From the IMG/VR virus record IMGVR_UViG_3300042888_002025, positions 1 through 38,958 of that record: DNA of 38,958 nt, one strand, 5' to 3'. Source of the DNA: a virus. The position numbers and the translations under genes were made by a program. Positions 1-6,583 of this stretch are shown here, one piece after another. Positions within the stretch are counted from its first letter, which is position 1; each line of letters begins with the position of its first letter. The notes beneath the pieces are model-generated. The model saw only the letters and a list, made by a program, of their open reading frames with translations. It did not search any database and was not told where the DNA came from.

Positions 1-74
1 AATTCTAAATGGGAATTACCGTCCCACTCTGTGCTGGCTTTGGCGGCAGCATACGCATACATATCTAAACCCAC
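1..74 (-). CDS. Conserved phage protein, N-terminus only (MGLDMY type)
   Basis: Only the first 24 codons lie in the window; the gene runs off the left edge. Translation begins at a GTG with a perfect GGAGG five bases upstream (80-84). The protein starts M-G-L-D-M-Y-A-Y-A-A. The GLDMY opening is one I recognise from conserved phage proteins of unknown function. A near-consensus sigma-70 promoter sits immediately upstream, so the gene begins a transcript. Function unknown. Confidence 0.7.
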   Translation of the reverse strand, partial: MGLDMYAYAAAKASTEWDGNSHLE

Positions 75-105
75 TACAACCTCCGTTTTGTTATTCAGTT
101 TTTAA

Positions 106-134
106 ATTATAGCAAAATGGCTATTTTTGGTCAA
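106..134 (-). promoter_or_regulatory. Sigma-70-type promoter for the GLDMY gene
   Basis: On the minus strand the -35 is TTGACC (134-129), the spacer is exactly 17 bp, and the -10 is TATAAT (111-106), preceded by TGC. Its 29 bp differ at only two positions from the promoter at 26691-26719. The -35 overlaps the stop codon of the upstream gene. Confidence 0.85.
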
Positions 135-412
135 GTCTTTTTCTTTGACAGTTTGACCACAGTGAGTTTTGCATTTTTGTTAACAATTTTTTGCGGTGGC
201 GGACGTGTGGCAAATTCTTTGGTCACATAATATTCGCAAAGACGATGACGACACAAGGTAGGAACGTCTTCAAATCCAGGTTCTAATATGAATTGATAAG
301 GGCTTTTGCCCCAAGAAGAGTCTTTGATAAAGGTATAGTAGGCTTTGCGATGTTCTTTGTCGCCAGCATCAAACACTGATCCAGGCCGACAATTCATTAA
401 CAGTTTGTTCAT
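131..412 (-). CDS. Hypothetical phage protein
   Basis: A 93-residue protein if started at the ATG at 412; an in-frame TTG lies at 424. No family recognised with certainty. It is basic at the C-terminus (ends LSKKKT), has an aromatic-rich centre (KAYYTFIKDSSWGKSPYQF) and an E-Y-Y-V-T-K-E-F segment near residue 65. It has its own promoter (449-477) and is a single-gene unit followed by the next promoter. Ribosome-binding signal is weak (TTGGGTG), so the start is uncertain. Confidence 0.65.
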   Translation of the reverse strand: MNKLLMNCRPGSVFDAGDKEHRKAYYTFIKDSSWGKSPYQFILEPGFEDVPTLCRHRLCEYYVTKEFATRPPPQKIVNKNAKLTVVKLSKKKT

Positions 413-448
413 GTTTACACCCAAGTTATTAGTATTAGTACAAATACG

Positions 449-477
449 AGTATAACATAAACAAAAAGCCCTGTCAA
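449..477 (-). promoter_or_regulatory. Sigma-70 promoter nested in a terminator
   Basis: TTGACA (477-472), 17-bp spacer, TATACT (454-449) preceded by TGT. The -35 hexamer covers most of the loop and one stem end of the terminator hairpin of the preceding gene (465-487), so termination of one unit and start of the next share the same bases. Confidence 0.8.
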
Positions 478-510
478 GCAGGGCTTTGGGCTGTTGCGTT
501 TCTGCAACAG
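465..510 (-). terminator. Double-hairpin rho-independent terminator after the phasin-like gene
   Basis: Two hairpins follow the phasin-like stop codon on the minus strand. The first has a 7-bp stem CTGTTGC/GCAACAG (491-497 with 504-510). The second is AAAGCCCTG/CAGGGCTTT (465-473 with 479-487) with a 5-base loop, ending in a T-rich run (CTTTTTG). Confidence 0.85.
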
Positions 511-511
511 T

Positions 512-730
512 TTACTTTTTAGCAACAGGTCTGGTCGGGGCAAATACTGCCAACTGATCGGTTGCCATTTTGAACAGGTCAGTTGCTGTTGAAAACACAG
601 TCTTGGTATAAGCGGCCTGGGCATCAATCAAGACTTCAAAGTTACCACGAACTTCTTCGTTTGGTAAATGTGCAATTGCTTGCTTGGCTGTTTTGGCATT
701 GTGATCAACTAGGGTATCAATTGTAAACAT
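512..730 (-). CDS. Phasin-like protein
   Basis: A 72-residue, mostly helical protein that resembles the core of proteobacterial phasins, the small amphipathic proteins that coat polyhydroxyalkanoate granules. Visible phasin-like traits are the alternating hydrophobic/polar pattern, many Ala/Thr, and the segment around residues 34-60 (LIDAQAAYTKTVFSTATDLF). It is shorter than bacterial phasins (usually 110-190 aa). Start: ATG with GGAGA seven bases upstream. It has its own promoter and terminator, so it is a monocistronic unit. In a phage it may act on host carbon granules or be a repurposed helical protein; the family call is from sequence style only. Confidence 0.6.
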   Translation of the reverse strand: MFTIDTLVDHNAKTAKQAIAHLPNEEVRGNFEVLIDAQAAYTKTVFSTATDLFKMATDQLAVFAPTRPVAKK

Positions 731-755
731 GTAAGTCTCCTTGGGTTATGTTTGT

Positions 756-784
756 ATTATACATTTATTTATGCTGCGTTGCAA
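756..784 (-). promoter_or_regulatory. Promoter of the phasin-like gene, with a possible divergent partner
   Basis: Minus strand: TTGCAA (784-779), 17-bp spacer, TATAAT (761-756). TTGCAA is its own reverse complement. On the plus strand it lies 15 bp from another TATAAT (800-805) pointing toward the EF-hand gene. A CATAAATA (73-66 of the 700s: 773-766) resembling T4-type late promoters lies inside the minus-strand spacer. Confidence 0.7.
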
Positions 785-830
785 CATGTTTTATATGATT
801 ATAATGATTTTGGACAAACAAGTTTGATAC

Positions 831-836
831 TAAATA
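831..836 (+). promoter_or_regulatory. Possible T4-type late promoter (TAAATA core)
   Basis: CTAAATA lies 30 bases before the ATG of the EF-hand gene; a strong AAGGAG ribosome site follows in between. The TAAATA core recurs before other genes here. The motif is short and the DNA AT-rich, so the call is tentative. Confidence 0.4.
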
Positions 837-866
837 TTCTTACATAATCTTTCAAGGAGAAATAAA

Positions 867-1181
867 ATGGAAATTCTAATCGCGTTAGTTATTGTTGCTG
901 GACTTGGTTACCTGCTGTGGTCCAACAATCAAATTAAACCTTTAGACCTAAACAAAGACGGCAAAGTTGATGCTCAAGACCTTACTGCTATTGTGCCAGT
1001 ACTAACCCAGTCTATCACAAAAGTGGCTGATGTCAACAACGACGGCAAAGTTGATGTTGAAGACGCCAAAGTGGTGGTTGAAAAGACCAAGGCAGTGGCC
1101 AAGAAAACCGCAACCAAGGTCAAGGCAGTGGCAGTCAAAGCCAAAACTGCAGTTACCAAGAAACCGCCTGTTAAAAAATAA
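867..1181 (+). CDS. Membrane-anchored EF-hand/dockerin-like Ca2+-binding protein with Lys/Ala tail
   Basis: A 104-residue protein in three parts. Residues 2-19 form a single hydrophobic segment (signal-anchor). Two calcium-loop repeats follow: D-L-N-K-D-G-K-V-D-A-Q-D (27-38) and D-V-N-N-D-G-K-V-D-V-E-D (55-66). The DxNxDGxVDxxD pattern is that of dockerin/EF-hand loops. Residues 70-104 are a Lys/Ala/Val-rich tail resembling histone H1 C-termini (KKTATKVKAVAVKAKTAV), likely disordered and nucleic-acid or polyanion binding. ATG follows AAGGAG. The gene is on the minority strand and followed after three bases by a glycosyltransferase-like gene. Role unknown; a cell-envelope protein is the simplest reading. 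Confidence 0.65.
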   Translation: MEILIALVIVAGLGYLLWSNNQIKPLDLNKDGKVDAQDLTAIVPVLTQSITKVADVNNDGKVDVEDAKVVVEKTKAVAKKTATKVKAVAVKAKTAVTKKPPVKK

Positions 1182-1184
1182 ACA

Positions 1185-2261
1185 ATGTTGGTTGCACATG
1201 TTGGAGTTTTCTACAACTCTGACACGGTTCTTTATCATATAAAACAATTTAAACAAGGCATCAACTCAGAATTATATCACAACGTTGATGCCTTTGTTGA
1301 TTGCACAGCACCAGTAAGAATTGCAATATTGCACATACCCTATCCAGTTGATCCTGAATTTGTGTCATTGGTGCGACGATTACAATCCTGGTGTAGTGCA
1401 GTATTTGTAATATGCACTGAATTGCATCCTGGCACTGTTGCCCAAATACAGCAATGCGATTATAGCAACACGTTGTATTATGTTGCTGGCACATTGAATT
1501 TCAACATGGCTTTCAGCCCAGTGCATGAATGCCAGGATTGGTTCCATACCACTTCGTATTTTTATCAACAGTATCTACCCGAACTGCTGACCAGACTGCA
1601 ACCGTACAGCGTCAAACCCAGATCATTTGATGCCTTGTTGGGGCGCAAGAAACCGCATAGGGATCATGTGTATAACCTGATTACTGCATCTGGTTTACCG
1701 TCAGTGACTACTTACATTAACAAAACACAAACAGAATTCAATTCAGATCCAGCCCAATGGAGATGGGAGTTGCCGGGGGTAAAAATGCATGGGATACCTG
1801 CATGGACAGTGGACCGAGTAGACTACTACGGACACAACATGAGTATAAGCCAGATTATTCCAATTGAAGTGTATAACGAAACTGCGTTTAGTTTAGTAAC
1901 CGAAACCTGTTACAGCAATGATTTTTCTTTTTACACAGAAAAAACTTGTAAGCCAATACTGTCGCGTAGATTGTTTGTGGTGTTTGCAGGACAGTACCAT
2001 TTACGCAACTTGCGCCGTATGGGATTTTTAACGTTCGGGGATATAATAGATGAAAGTTATGATCAGGAGCCTGATCCTGAATACAGATGGAATCAGGCTT
2101 TTGATCAGGTAAGACTACTATGCGGAATGGATCAATTAACCATGTTGAGCAAGACGCAACATATCACCAATCATAATTATCAGGTCATGACACAAAACAA
2201 TTGGTACAACAGGTTTAGTCAGCAGCTTGAGCAAGATATTGCTCGTACAATTGCTGACTAG
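1185..2261 (+). CDS. Glycosyltransferase-like protein, paralogue 1 (TEK/IDESYD family)
   Basis: A 358-residue protein with no signal peptide. It shares a C-terminal block with the proteins at 11231-12454 and 33853-35181: V-T-E-T (238-241), T-E-K (251-253), K-P-I, an R-[LPV]-F strand, then G-F-x-T-F and I-D-E-S-Y-D (288-293), and D-P-x-x-R. An upstream motif F-D-A-L-L-G-x-x-K-x-H-R (148-159) is shared with the third copy. The TEK followed by a hydrophobic strand recalls the donor-binding region of GT10 fucosyltransferases; this is a resemblance, not a proven family. It follows the EF-hand gene by three bases and converges with uvdE, overlapping it by 47 bp. No clear Shine-Dalgarno, so coupling is likely. 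Confidence 0.6.
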   Translation: MLVAHVGVFYNSDTVLYHIKQFKQGINSELYHNVDAFVDCTAPVRIAILHIPYPVDPEFVSLVRRLQSWCSAVFVICTELHPGTVAQIQQCDYSNTLYYVAGTLNFNMAFSPVHECQDWFHTTSYFYQQYLPELLTRLQPYSVKPRSFDALLGRKKPHRDHVYNLITASGLPSVTTYINKTQTEFNSDPAQWRWELPGVKMHGIPAWTVDRVDYYGHNMSISQIIPIEVYNETAFSLVTETCYSNDFSFYTEKTCKPILSRRLFVVFAGQYHLRNLRRMGFLTFGDIIDESYDQEPDPEYRWNQAFDQVRLLCGMDQLTMLSKTQHITNHNYQVMTQNNWYNRFSQQLEQDIARTIAD

Positions 2262-3240
2262 CAAGATTCTTGCCCTTGGCTTCAACCATGATATCTGCCC
2301 ATGCCCAATGACTCAATGCCCACGCATTAGATTCTGTATTCCAGGCAAAGTCACTGTGTGCCCGAAGTTTTTGTTTCTTGTAACCTTCACTTAACAAGCA
2401 ATCTAGATCAGGTCGAACATCATAGGCATGACCCACCACAACATCTTCACGACTAGTGCTGTAATGAATAACAGGACGAACACCGCGCCAGCTATCACAG
2501 ATCCTCTTGATACGATCGTCTCTATGGTCAATATATTCTCCGGTTCTAATCCAATTGTGATGTAGGTCTAGTACCAGGGCAAGATCATCAGCCAATTCAA
2601 GACTGGCATCAATGCCCCATGACATTTCGTCGTTTTCAATTGTGATACAATTTCTTGCTTCGGGGCTAAGACGCTGCAATGCTGCGCGGATACCAGCCGG
2701 GCCACGCTTGCCTGAAATATGTACATTGATCTTGAAGTCTTGAAACTTTTTGCCGTAGCCCATCCATCGAGCCATGGTGGCATGGTATTCAAATTCTTCA
2801 ATGGATCTTGCTACAATATTGTTGTTTTCGCTGGCCAGCACACAGAACTGTCCAGGATGGAAGCTGAGTCGCACATCCAGGCGGCGTGCAGTTTCACCAA
2901 TGGGTGCAAAGATACGTTCGCAATGTGCTTGTACATCCGCCTGCTGCCACCACGCCTGCCAGTCTTTTTCAGTGTAGCCTTGCAGCATTTCTGATCCAAG
3001 ACGAACCATTCTGCGTTCAGCAGGTAATGTGGCCACACGCTCAATCAGCTTGACCGCTGCGGCAGTATTATGATTCATGATGTCCCACTGACGCTGTTCG
3101 GCTTCGGCAGGATGTTCACGCAACCAACGCATGGTGGTGCTACGCCCGTTGAGATCACGGTCCACAGCATTCACTTTCATGCCGCCACATTCTGCTGGAT
3201 CATTCAGCCACTTGCAGGCAAAGCCTATACGTTTAATCAT
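2215..3240 (-). CDS. uvdE: UV-damage endonuclease UvdE
   Basis: UvdE nicks DNA 5' to UV photoproducts and some other lesions, starting excision repair without UvrABC. The 341-residue length is normal. The TIM-barrel metal-site motifs are in order: S-F-H-P-G-Q (126-131), N-V-H (172-174), I-E-N-D-E (201-205), D-L-H-H (225-228), H-Y-S (259-261), H-S-D (295-297) and D-I-M-V-E-A-K (316-322). All expected His/Asp/Glu ligands are present, so it should be active. ATG follows AAGGA and overlaps the upstream stop as ATGA. A phage copy would protect viral DNA in sunlit water. Confidence 0.92.
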   Translation of the reverse strand: MIKRIGFACKWLNDPAECGGMKVNAVDRDLNGRSTTMRWLREHPAEAEQRQWDIMNHNTAAAVKLIERVATLPAERRMVRLGSEMLQGYTEKDWQAWWQQADVQAHCERIFAPIGETARRLDVRLSFHPGQFCVLASENNNIVARSIEEFEYHATMARWMGYGKKFQDFKINVHISGKRGPAGIRAALQRLSPEARNCITIENDEMSWGIDASLELADDLALVLDLHHNWIRTGEYIDHRDDRIKRICDSWRGVRPVIHYSTSREDVVVGHAYDVRPDLDCLLSEGYKKQKLRAHSDFAWNTESNAWALSHWAWADIMVEAKGKNLASQQLYEQYLAQAAD

Positions 3241-3491
3241 GAATTCCTTATAACATACATTGTGAGTCCTGCATCCTGATCAATTTTAACACTATCTGTA
3301 GGATACTTACGATAGGTTACTATTACTTCGCCAGTACGTTGACTGATTTTTTTCTTGACCACTGCATCAATAATCAGCATCTTGTTGCTCAATCGAGCCA
3401 CTCTTCCTATCATCAGTCCATTGCCTTGCGAAAAAGCTACAAAGTCATCTACTGCAATTTGTTGTCCTAGTTTGTCATAATGAGTTATCAT
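3237..3491 (-). CDS. Hypothetical small protein, SH3/Sm-like fold possible
   Basis: 84 residues. The first half (G-x-x-I-A-V-D-D-F-V-A-F, then G-L-M-I-G-R-V) has the alternating-strand look of small beta-barrels, like the protein at 33245-33559. No known family assigned. Start ATG overlaps the preceding stop (ATGA), as does its own stop with uvdE, placing all in one translationally coupled operon. Confidence 0.6.
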   Translation of the reverse strand: MITHYDKLGQQIAVDDFVAFSQGNGLMIGRVARLSNKMLIIDAVVKKKISQRTGEVIVTYRKYPTDSVKIDQDAGLTMYVIRNS

Positions 3492-3718
3492 ATATAGAGA
3501 TCAATGTAGTTGGATCTATGGTTATACGCATCAAGGCGTCCTGCAGCATCATATAACATTATACTATAACTTTGAATTGTTGTCACTGAATTTCCTTCAG
3601 CATATGAATAAACCGTGACTGTGGTTCCTTTGATCATGGATCCGCCCACTTGCGGCATGCCAACCACCTGTTGATAACTGCGATTCAGCTGTATGGGAAA
3701 CGAAAAAGGATTGTCCAT
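3488..3718 (-). CDS. Hypothetical protein
   Basis: 76 residues, not recognised. Composition is polar and strand-like (G-T-T-V-T-V-Y-S-Y), ending I-D-L-Y-I. It overlaps the next gene by four bases (ATGA). Twenty-one bases separate it from the gene upstream (3740-3943). Confidence 0.5.
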   Translation of the reverse strand: MDNPFSFPIQLNRSYQQVVGMPQVGGSMIKGTTVTVYSYAEGNSVTTIQSYSIMLYDAAGRLDAYNHRSNYIDLYI

Positions 3719-3739
3719 ATAGTTAATTTTGGTTAATTG

Positions 3740-3943
3740 TTAACTAGACCATGTTAATACAAATAGCACTGCATCTTGCTCGTTGTAAAATTCAAATTCA
3801 TAGCAACACGCAATCTCATCGTCGTCTAGTAGAAGTTTGCTGTGATCGTAGATCAACCAACTGCAAAAACTGGGGCAGTTTTCTTTGGCCCAGGACACTA
3901 CCACATCCTCGTCTATGTTGGATATTTTCACCCAGGTAGTCAT
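3740..3943 (-). CDS. Small hypothetical protein with C-terminal DAxxFxLxW motif
   Basis: 67 residues from the ATG at 3943, which has GAGGT just upstream and overlaps the previous stop as ATGA; an in-frame GTG at 3949 is less likely. It ends E-Q-D-A-V-L-F-V-L-T-W-S-S. The same C-terminal pattern closes the neighbours at 3940-4176 and 4352-4579. Cys-rich middle (three Cys). Function unknown. Confidence 0.6.
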   Translation of the reverse strand: MTTWVKISNIDEDVVVSWAKENCPSFCSWLIYDHSKLLLDDDEIACCYEFEFYNEQDAVLFVLTWSS

Positions 3944-4176
3944 GACCACCTCAATAAAAAATTACTGGCGTCGTGATCATGTTCAACAACCACAACCATG
4001 CCCTGATGGTGTGCTGTGCCTCTTGGTAAACATGCCCGCATCCAGGCATATATTTGATCTTCATGAGCCACCCACCATACATAATCTGTTATGATTATGT
4101 AATGATGTGGCATCTCTTCGTCAAATGGACCAGTGGCCAAGAATCTACCTTTGTCCTTGGCAAATACCACAGTCAC
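3940..4176 (-). CDS. Small hypothetical protein with C-terminal DAxxFxLxW motif
   Basis: 78 residues, starting at a GTG that overlaps the upstream stop (GTGA). It has a hydrophobic, aromatic central segment (Y-I-I-I-T-D-Y-V-W-W-V) and ends H-D-A-S-N-F-L-L-R-W-S, matching its two neighbours. Unknown function, part of the small-gene operon. Confidence 0.6.
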   Translation of the reverse strand: MTVVFAKDKGRFLATGPFDEEMPHHYIIITDYVWWVAHEDQIYAWMRACLPRGTAHHQGMVVVVEHDHDASNFLLRWS

Positions 4177-4352
4177 TGAACAGCTGCCTTTGGGCTACAC
4201 AACGCAACCAGTTTCTTTTCTTCCCATTCTTTCCTTACTTGCATACAAGTGTTGTAGTCGGGTAATTCTTTGCGATACACCAATTGAATTTTAGGTGGTG
4301 GGTCAGACCAAATTTGCACAACTAATATCCACGGTAGTAAATCTATATTCAT
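4173..4352 (-). CDS. Hypothetical protein with possible N-terminal signal/anchor
   Basis: 59 residues from the ATG at 4352, which shares a base with the upstream stop and has GGGGA eight bases before it. A start at 4364 would add four residues. Residues 4-13 (DLLPWILVVQ) are hydrophobic, followed by a charged C-terminal half with two Cys. Not recognised. Confidence 0.5.
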   Translation of the reverse strand: MNIDLLPWILVVQIWSDPPPKIQLVYRKELPDYNTCMQVRKEWEEKKLVALCSPKAAVQ

Positions 4353-4579
4353 CAATGTCCCCATTTTAAAATAAATGCTGTCACGGCATCCGGGCTATCC
4401 AACTTCCACATACAAAACGATTGTCTACGTCCCAGATCATGCTGTAATACCCACTGGTCAATTTCTATCATGTCAGCTGTACCTGAATCATATCCTGAAT
4501 CAAACACGGTATTTTGGTCTACTTCTACCCAGTTTCCCACTTTGCGGGTTGGTATATGAATTGTGTATTTTTTACTCAT
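4352..4579 (-). CDS. Small hypothetical protein with C-terminal DAxxFxLxW motif
   Basis: 75 residues, ATG overlapping the upstream stop (ATGA). It has G-Y-D-S-G-T-A-D-M-I-E near the centre and ends S-P-D-A-V-T-A-F-I-L-K-W-G-H. Third member of a local group with the same ending; the ending is one I associate with short uncharacterised phage proteins. Confidence 0.6.
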   Translation of the reverse strand: MSKKYTIHIPTRKVGNWVEVDQNTVFDSGYDSGTADMIEIDQWVLQHDLGRRQSFCMWKLDSPDAVTAFILKWGH

Positions 4580-4926
4580 GTGATTACAATACGATCAGTA
4601 TTGATCCGGTCACTCCATAGCTTAACACCAATGCGTCTGACTGTGTCAGCTGATGATTGTGGATTGGTCCGGAACATTGATTCAATATCGCGACCAGATA
4701 TGCCAGGATCGGCTTCAATGGCATACAATTCGTAATGGCGTTGTGTGTTACATCTTGCACGTAACAACATACCTTGTATAATTGTATTAACTGGATTACG
4801 CACAGGATCCTCGTCGGCAAGAATCCTAAATGTATTTGCAACATCTATTTCTTCATACTGACTGACAGGAACCACTGATTCTAGTCCTTCGTTGCACCAA
4901 TATATTAAGTAAGCATTTTTAGTCAT
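4576..4926 (-). CDS. Hypothetical protein
   Basis: 116 residues, not recognised. Mixed alpha/beta composition, beginning T-K-N-A-Y-L-I-Y-W-C-N-E-G. Its ATG lies only five bases after the -10 element of a strong promoter, so the transcript would begin at or next to the start codon (leaderless); no Shine-Dalgarno is possible. It heads the operon that runs down to uvdE. Confidence 0.6.
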   Translation of the reverse strand: MTKNAYLIYWCNEGLESVVPVSQYEEIDVANTFRILADEDPVRNPVNTIIQGMLLRARCNTQRHYELYAIEADPGISGRDIESMFRTNPQSSADTVRRIGVKLWSDRINTDRIVIT

Positions 4927-4931
4927 ACTAC

Positions 4932-4960
4932 ATTATAGCAGTATATCTAATTTAGGTCAA
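4932..4960 (-). promoter_or_regulatory. Sigma-70 promoter of the small-gene/uvdE operon
   Basis: TTGACC (4960-4955), 17-bp spacer, TATAAT (4937-4932) preceded by TGC. The -35 overlaps the last codons and stop of the upstream gene. The expected start site falls on the ATG at 4926. Confidence 0.85.
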
Positions 4961-5325
4961 GCGATCCATCCCTGTCCGGTTATCTTGTGATACCATGGAT
5001 AAAACGGACCCGGGACGCATAATTCCCAATTGTTAGTAATCCAATTAGTGTTAGGTTGTGCTAGATGCAAATAAACGGGCATTATTTCATGTCCGTTTAT
5101 TGCTATTCTTGTAACTTCTACTGCCCCTGTAGTTACTGAGCAGTTAAAATGGAAAGAATCAAATAAATCAAAATAAAGGATTAAGTTTTGATTGTCTACT
5201 GTTTGGTTATTAACAGTGAACAGGTATTTGGCTAAATCGTGTGGTTGCAAAACGATTTCAACCGTTAGTTTATTGGCTGTATCAATAGCCAAAAGATTGT
5301 AAAAATTCTTTATATCTTGGTACAT
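4957..5325 (-). CDS. Hypothetical protein downstream of radical SAM gene
   Basis: 122 residues, rich in beta-type and aromatic residues, ending with W-E-L-C-V-P-G-P-F-Y-P-W-Y-H. It overlaps the 3' end of the radical SAM gene by 44 bp, so the two are coupled. Not a recognised family; it might be a substrate or partner of the radical SAM enzyme, but nothing in the sequence proves this. Confidence 0.5.
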   Translation of the reverse strand: MYQDIKNFYNLLAIDTANKLTVEIVLQPHDLAKYLFTVNNQTVDNQNLILYFDLFDSFHFNCSVTTGAVEVTRIAINGHEIMPVYLHLAQPNTNWITNNWELCVPGPFYPWYHKITGQGWIA

Positions 5326-6583
5326 GGTCTAGTATGCTGTTTTGTCGAATACTTTCAAATGCTTTTAGGAACTTAACTAAGTCAAATCTTGATTGGTCTG
5401 AGTTGGCTGGTTGTGTATAGTCACACATAAATTTATAATAATCTAATATTACGTTTGCTGTTACCTGTTCTACTAGATCATCTCTTCGGACGTTGACCAC
5501 ATGTTGTTTTGTTAACCCGTAATAATCAATGACATTTTTGATTTTAATTTTTATTTCTTGTCTAATATCCTCTGGTAGTAATTCAATACGAAGGCAGGCG
5601 GGGTCATGCAATATATTACAACTTTCTGCTATTACTTTATTTTCTATCATATAGACAAATAATTTATCAATCTCATAAGCAGACAATACATTTGGGGTGA
5701 TACGCAACGAAACATAAAACCCAGGATTAGAATCGCGCAGCTTCAAGAAACGATTGATATTTGGTAAAATACTGCCAATCTCTCCTGGCCATCTGATGTA
5801 GTTGTTTAGTTTAGTAACCGATTCAATGCTGATACCCAAATGAAATTGTTTAAAGCATTGAATGTACTCTTCAATCTGATTATTATATACTGTACCATTA
5901 GTGGTTGTACCTATAATGATACGATCAGCTAAACCATGTTTGATCAACTTATTGCATATGGTATAAAATGCCGGATCATACAAGGTTTCGCCACCCAAGA
6001 AATGTATGTATCGCAAGTTTGGTATTGATGCTAGTTCTGTGACAAACTGTTCTACTCGCTCTGGATCTTTAGTCCACGGTATATATGGTTCCAGTTTTTT
6101 AAACAGATCCGGATTGATCTGATTGAGCTTTTGATAATCTGCTTCAAGACGACTGCTGGCAACTGGATGGCACATGATACAAGCACTGTTACAGGTGTTA
6201 CCTAGATCAATTTGCAAGTCAACTGGTGCCAAGTCTGCTAATCCATGATTTGCTAAACTATATTCAAAATGTTTGTAATGTGGGCTGCTGCGGGTTGTGA
6301 GTTCAAATTCTTCAAGATTGATTGCACTTTTGTTTAGTTGTCGTTGCCTTGCACTTAATTTACCAAACGATTCTTCGTAATAACAAGAGTCGCAATGTGC
6401 GGGTTTTTCGCCACGTAGTAGTTGCTCTCTAAGAGATTGCATTTGTGTGCTGTTGTAGAACTCTAGTATAGACCCTGCTGCTACCCTAACAGGATTTTTT
6501 GCCCAACGACATGATTCATATAGACCGCTGTAAGTCAGTCTGGTATGGAACCAGGGACTAGAGCAAAAGTTGTCTCGCAACAT
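5282..6583 (-). CDS. Radical SAM protein, twitch-type
   Basis: 433 residues. The radical SAM [4Fe-4S] motif is C131-N-S-A-C135-I-M-C138, followed by a glycine-rich strand (F-L-G-G-E-T-L-Y) and T-T-T-N-G-T, both typical of the TIM-barrel core. Ahead of it is a Cys region (C7, C25, C64-x-x-C67) with E-S-F-G-K-L-S-A-R after it, seen in phage 'twitch domain' radical SAM proteins and shared with the protein at 29026-30324; it may hold an auxiliary cluster. Substrate unknown. The gene overlaps the tail-fibre stop by one base (TAATG), suggesting a link to fibre or surface modification. Confidence 0.85.
   Translation of the reverse strand: MLRDNFCSSPWFHTRLTYSGLYESCRWAKNPVRVAAGSILEFYNSTQMQSLREQLLRGEKPAHCDSCYYEESFGKLSARQRQLNKSAINLEEFELTTRSSPHYKHFEYSLANHGLADLAPVDLQIDLGNTCNSACIMCHPVASSRLEADYQKLNQINPDLFKKLEPYIPWTKDPERVEQFVTELASIPNLRYIHFLGGETLYDPAFYTICNKLIKHGLADRIIIGTTTNGTVYNNQIEEYIQCFKQFHLGISIESVTKLNNYIRWPGEIGSILPNINRFLKLRDSNPGFYVSLRITPNVLSAYEIDKLFVYMIENKVIAESCNILHDPACLRIELLPEDIRQEIKIKIKNVIDYYGLTKQHVVNVRRDDLVEQVTANVILDYYKFMCDYTQPANSDQSRFDLVKFLKAFESIRQNSILDHVPRYKEFLQSFGY

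Noticed and set aside
2568-3044. Open frames inside uvdE on both strands
   Set aside because: They lie in other frames within a gene with all family motifs; no ribosome sites or protein-like patterns.
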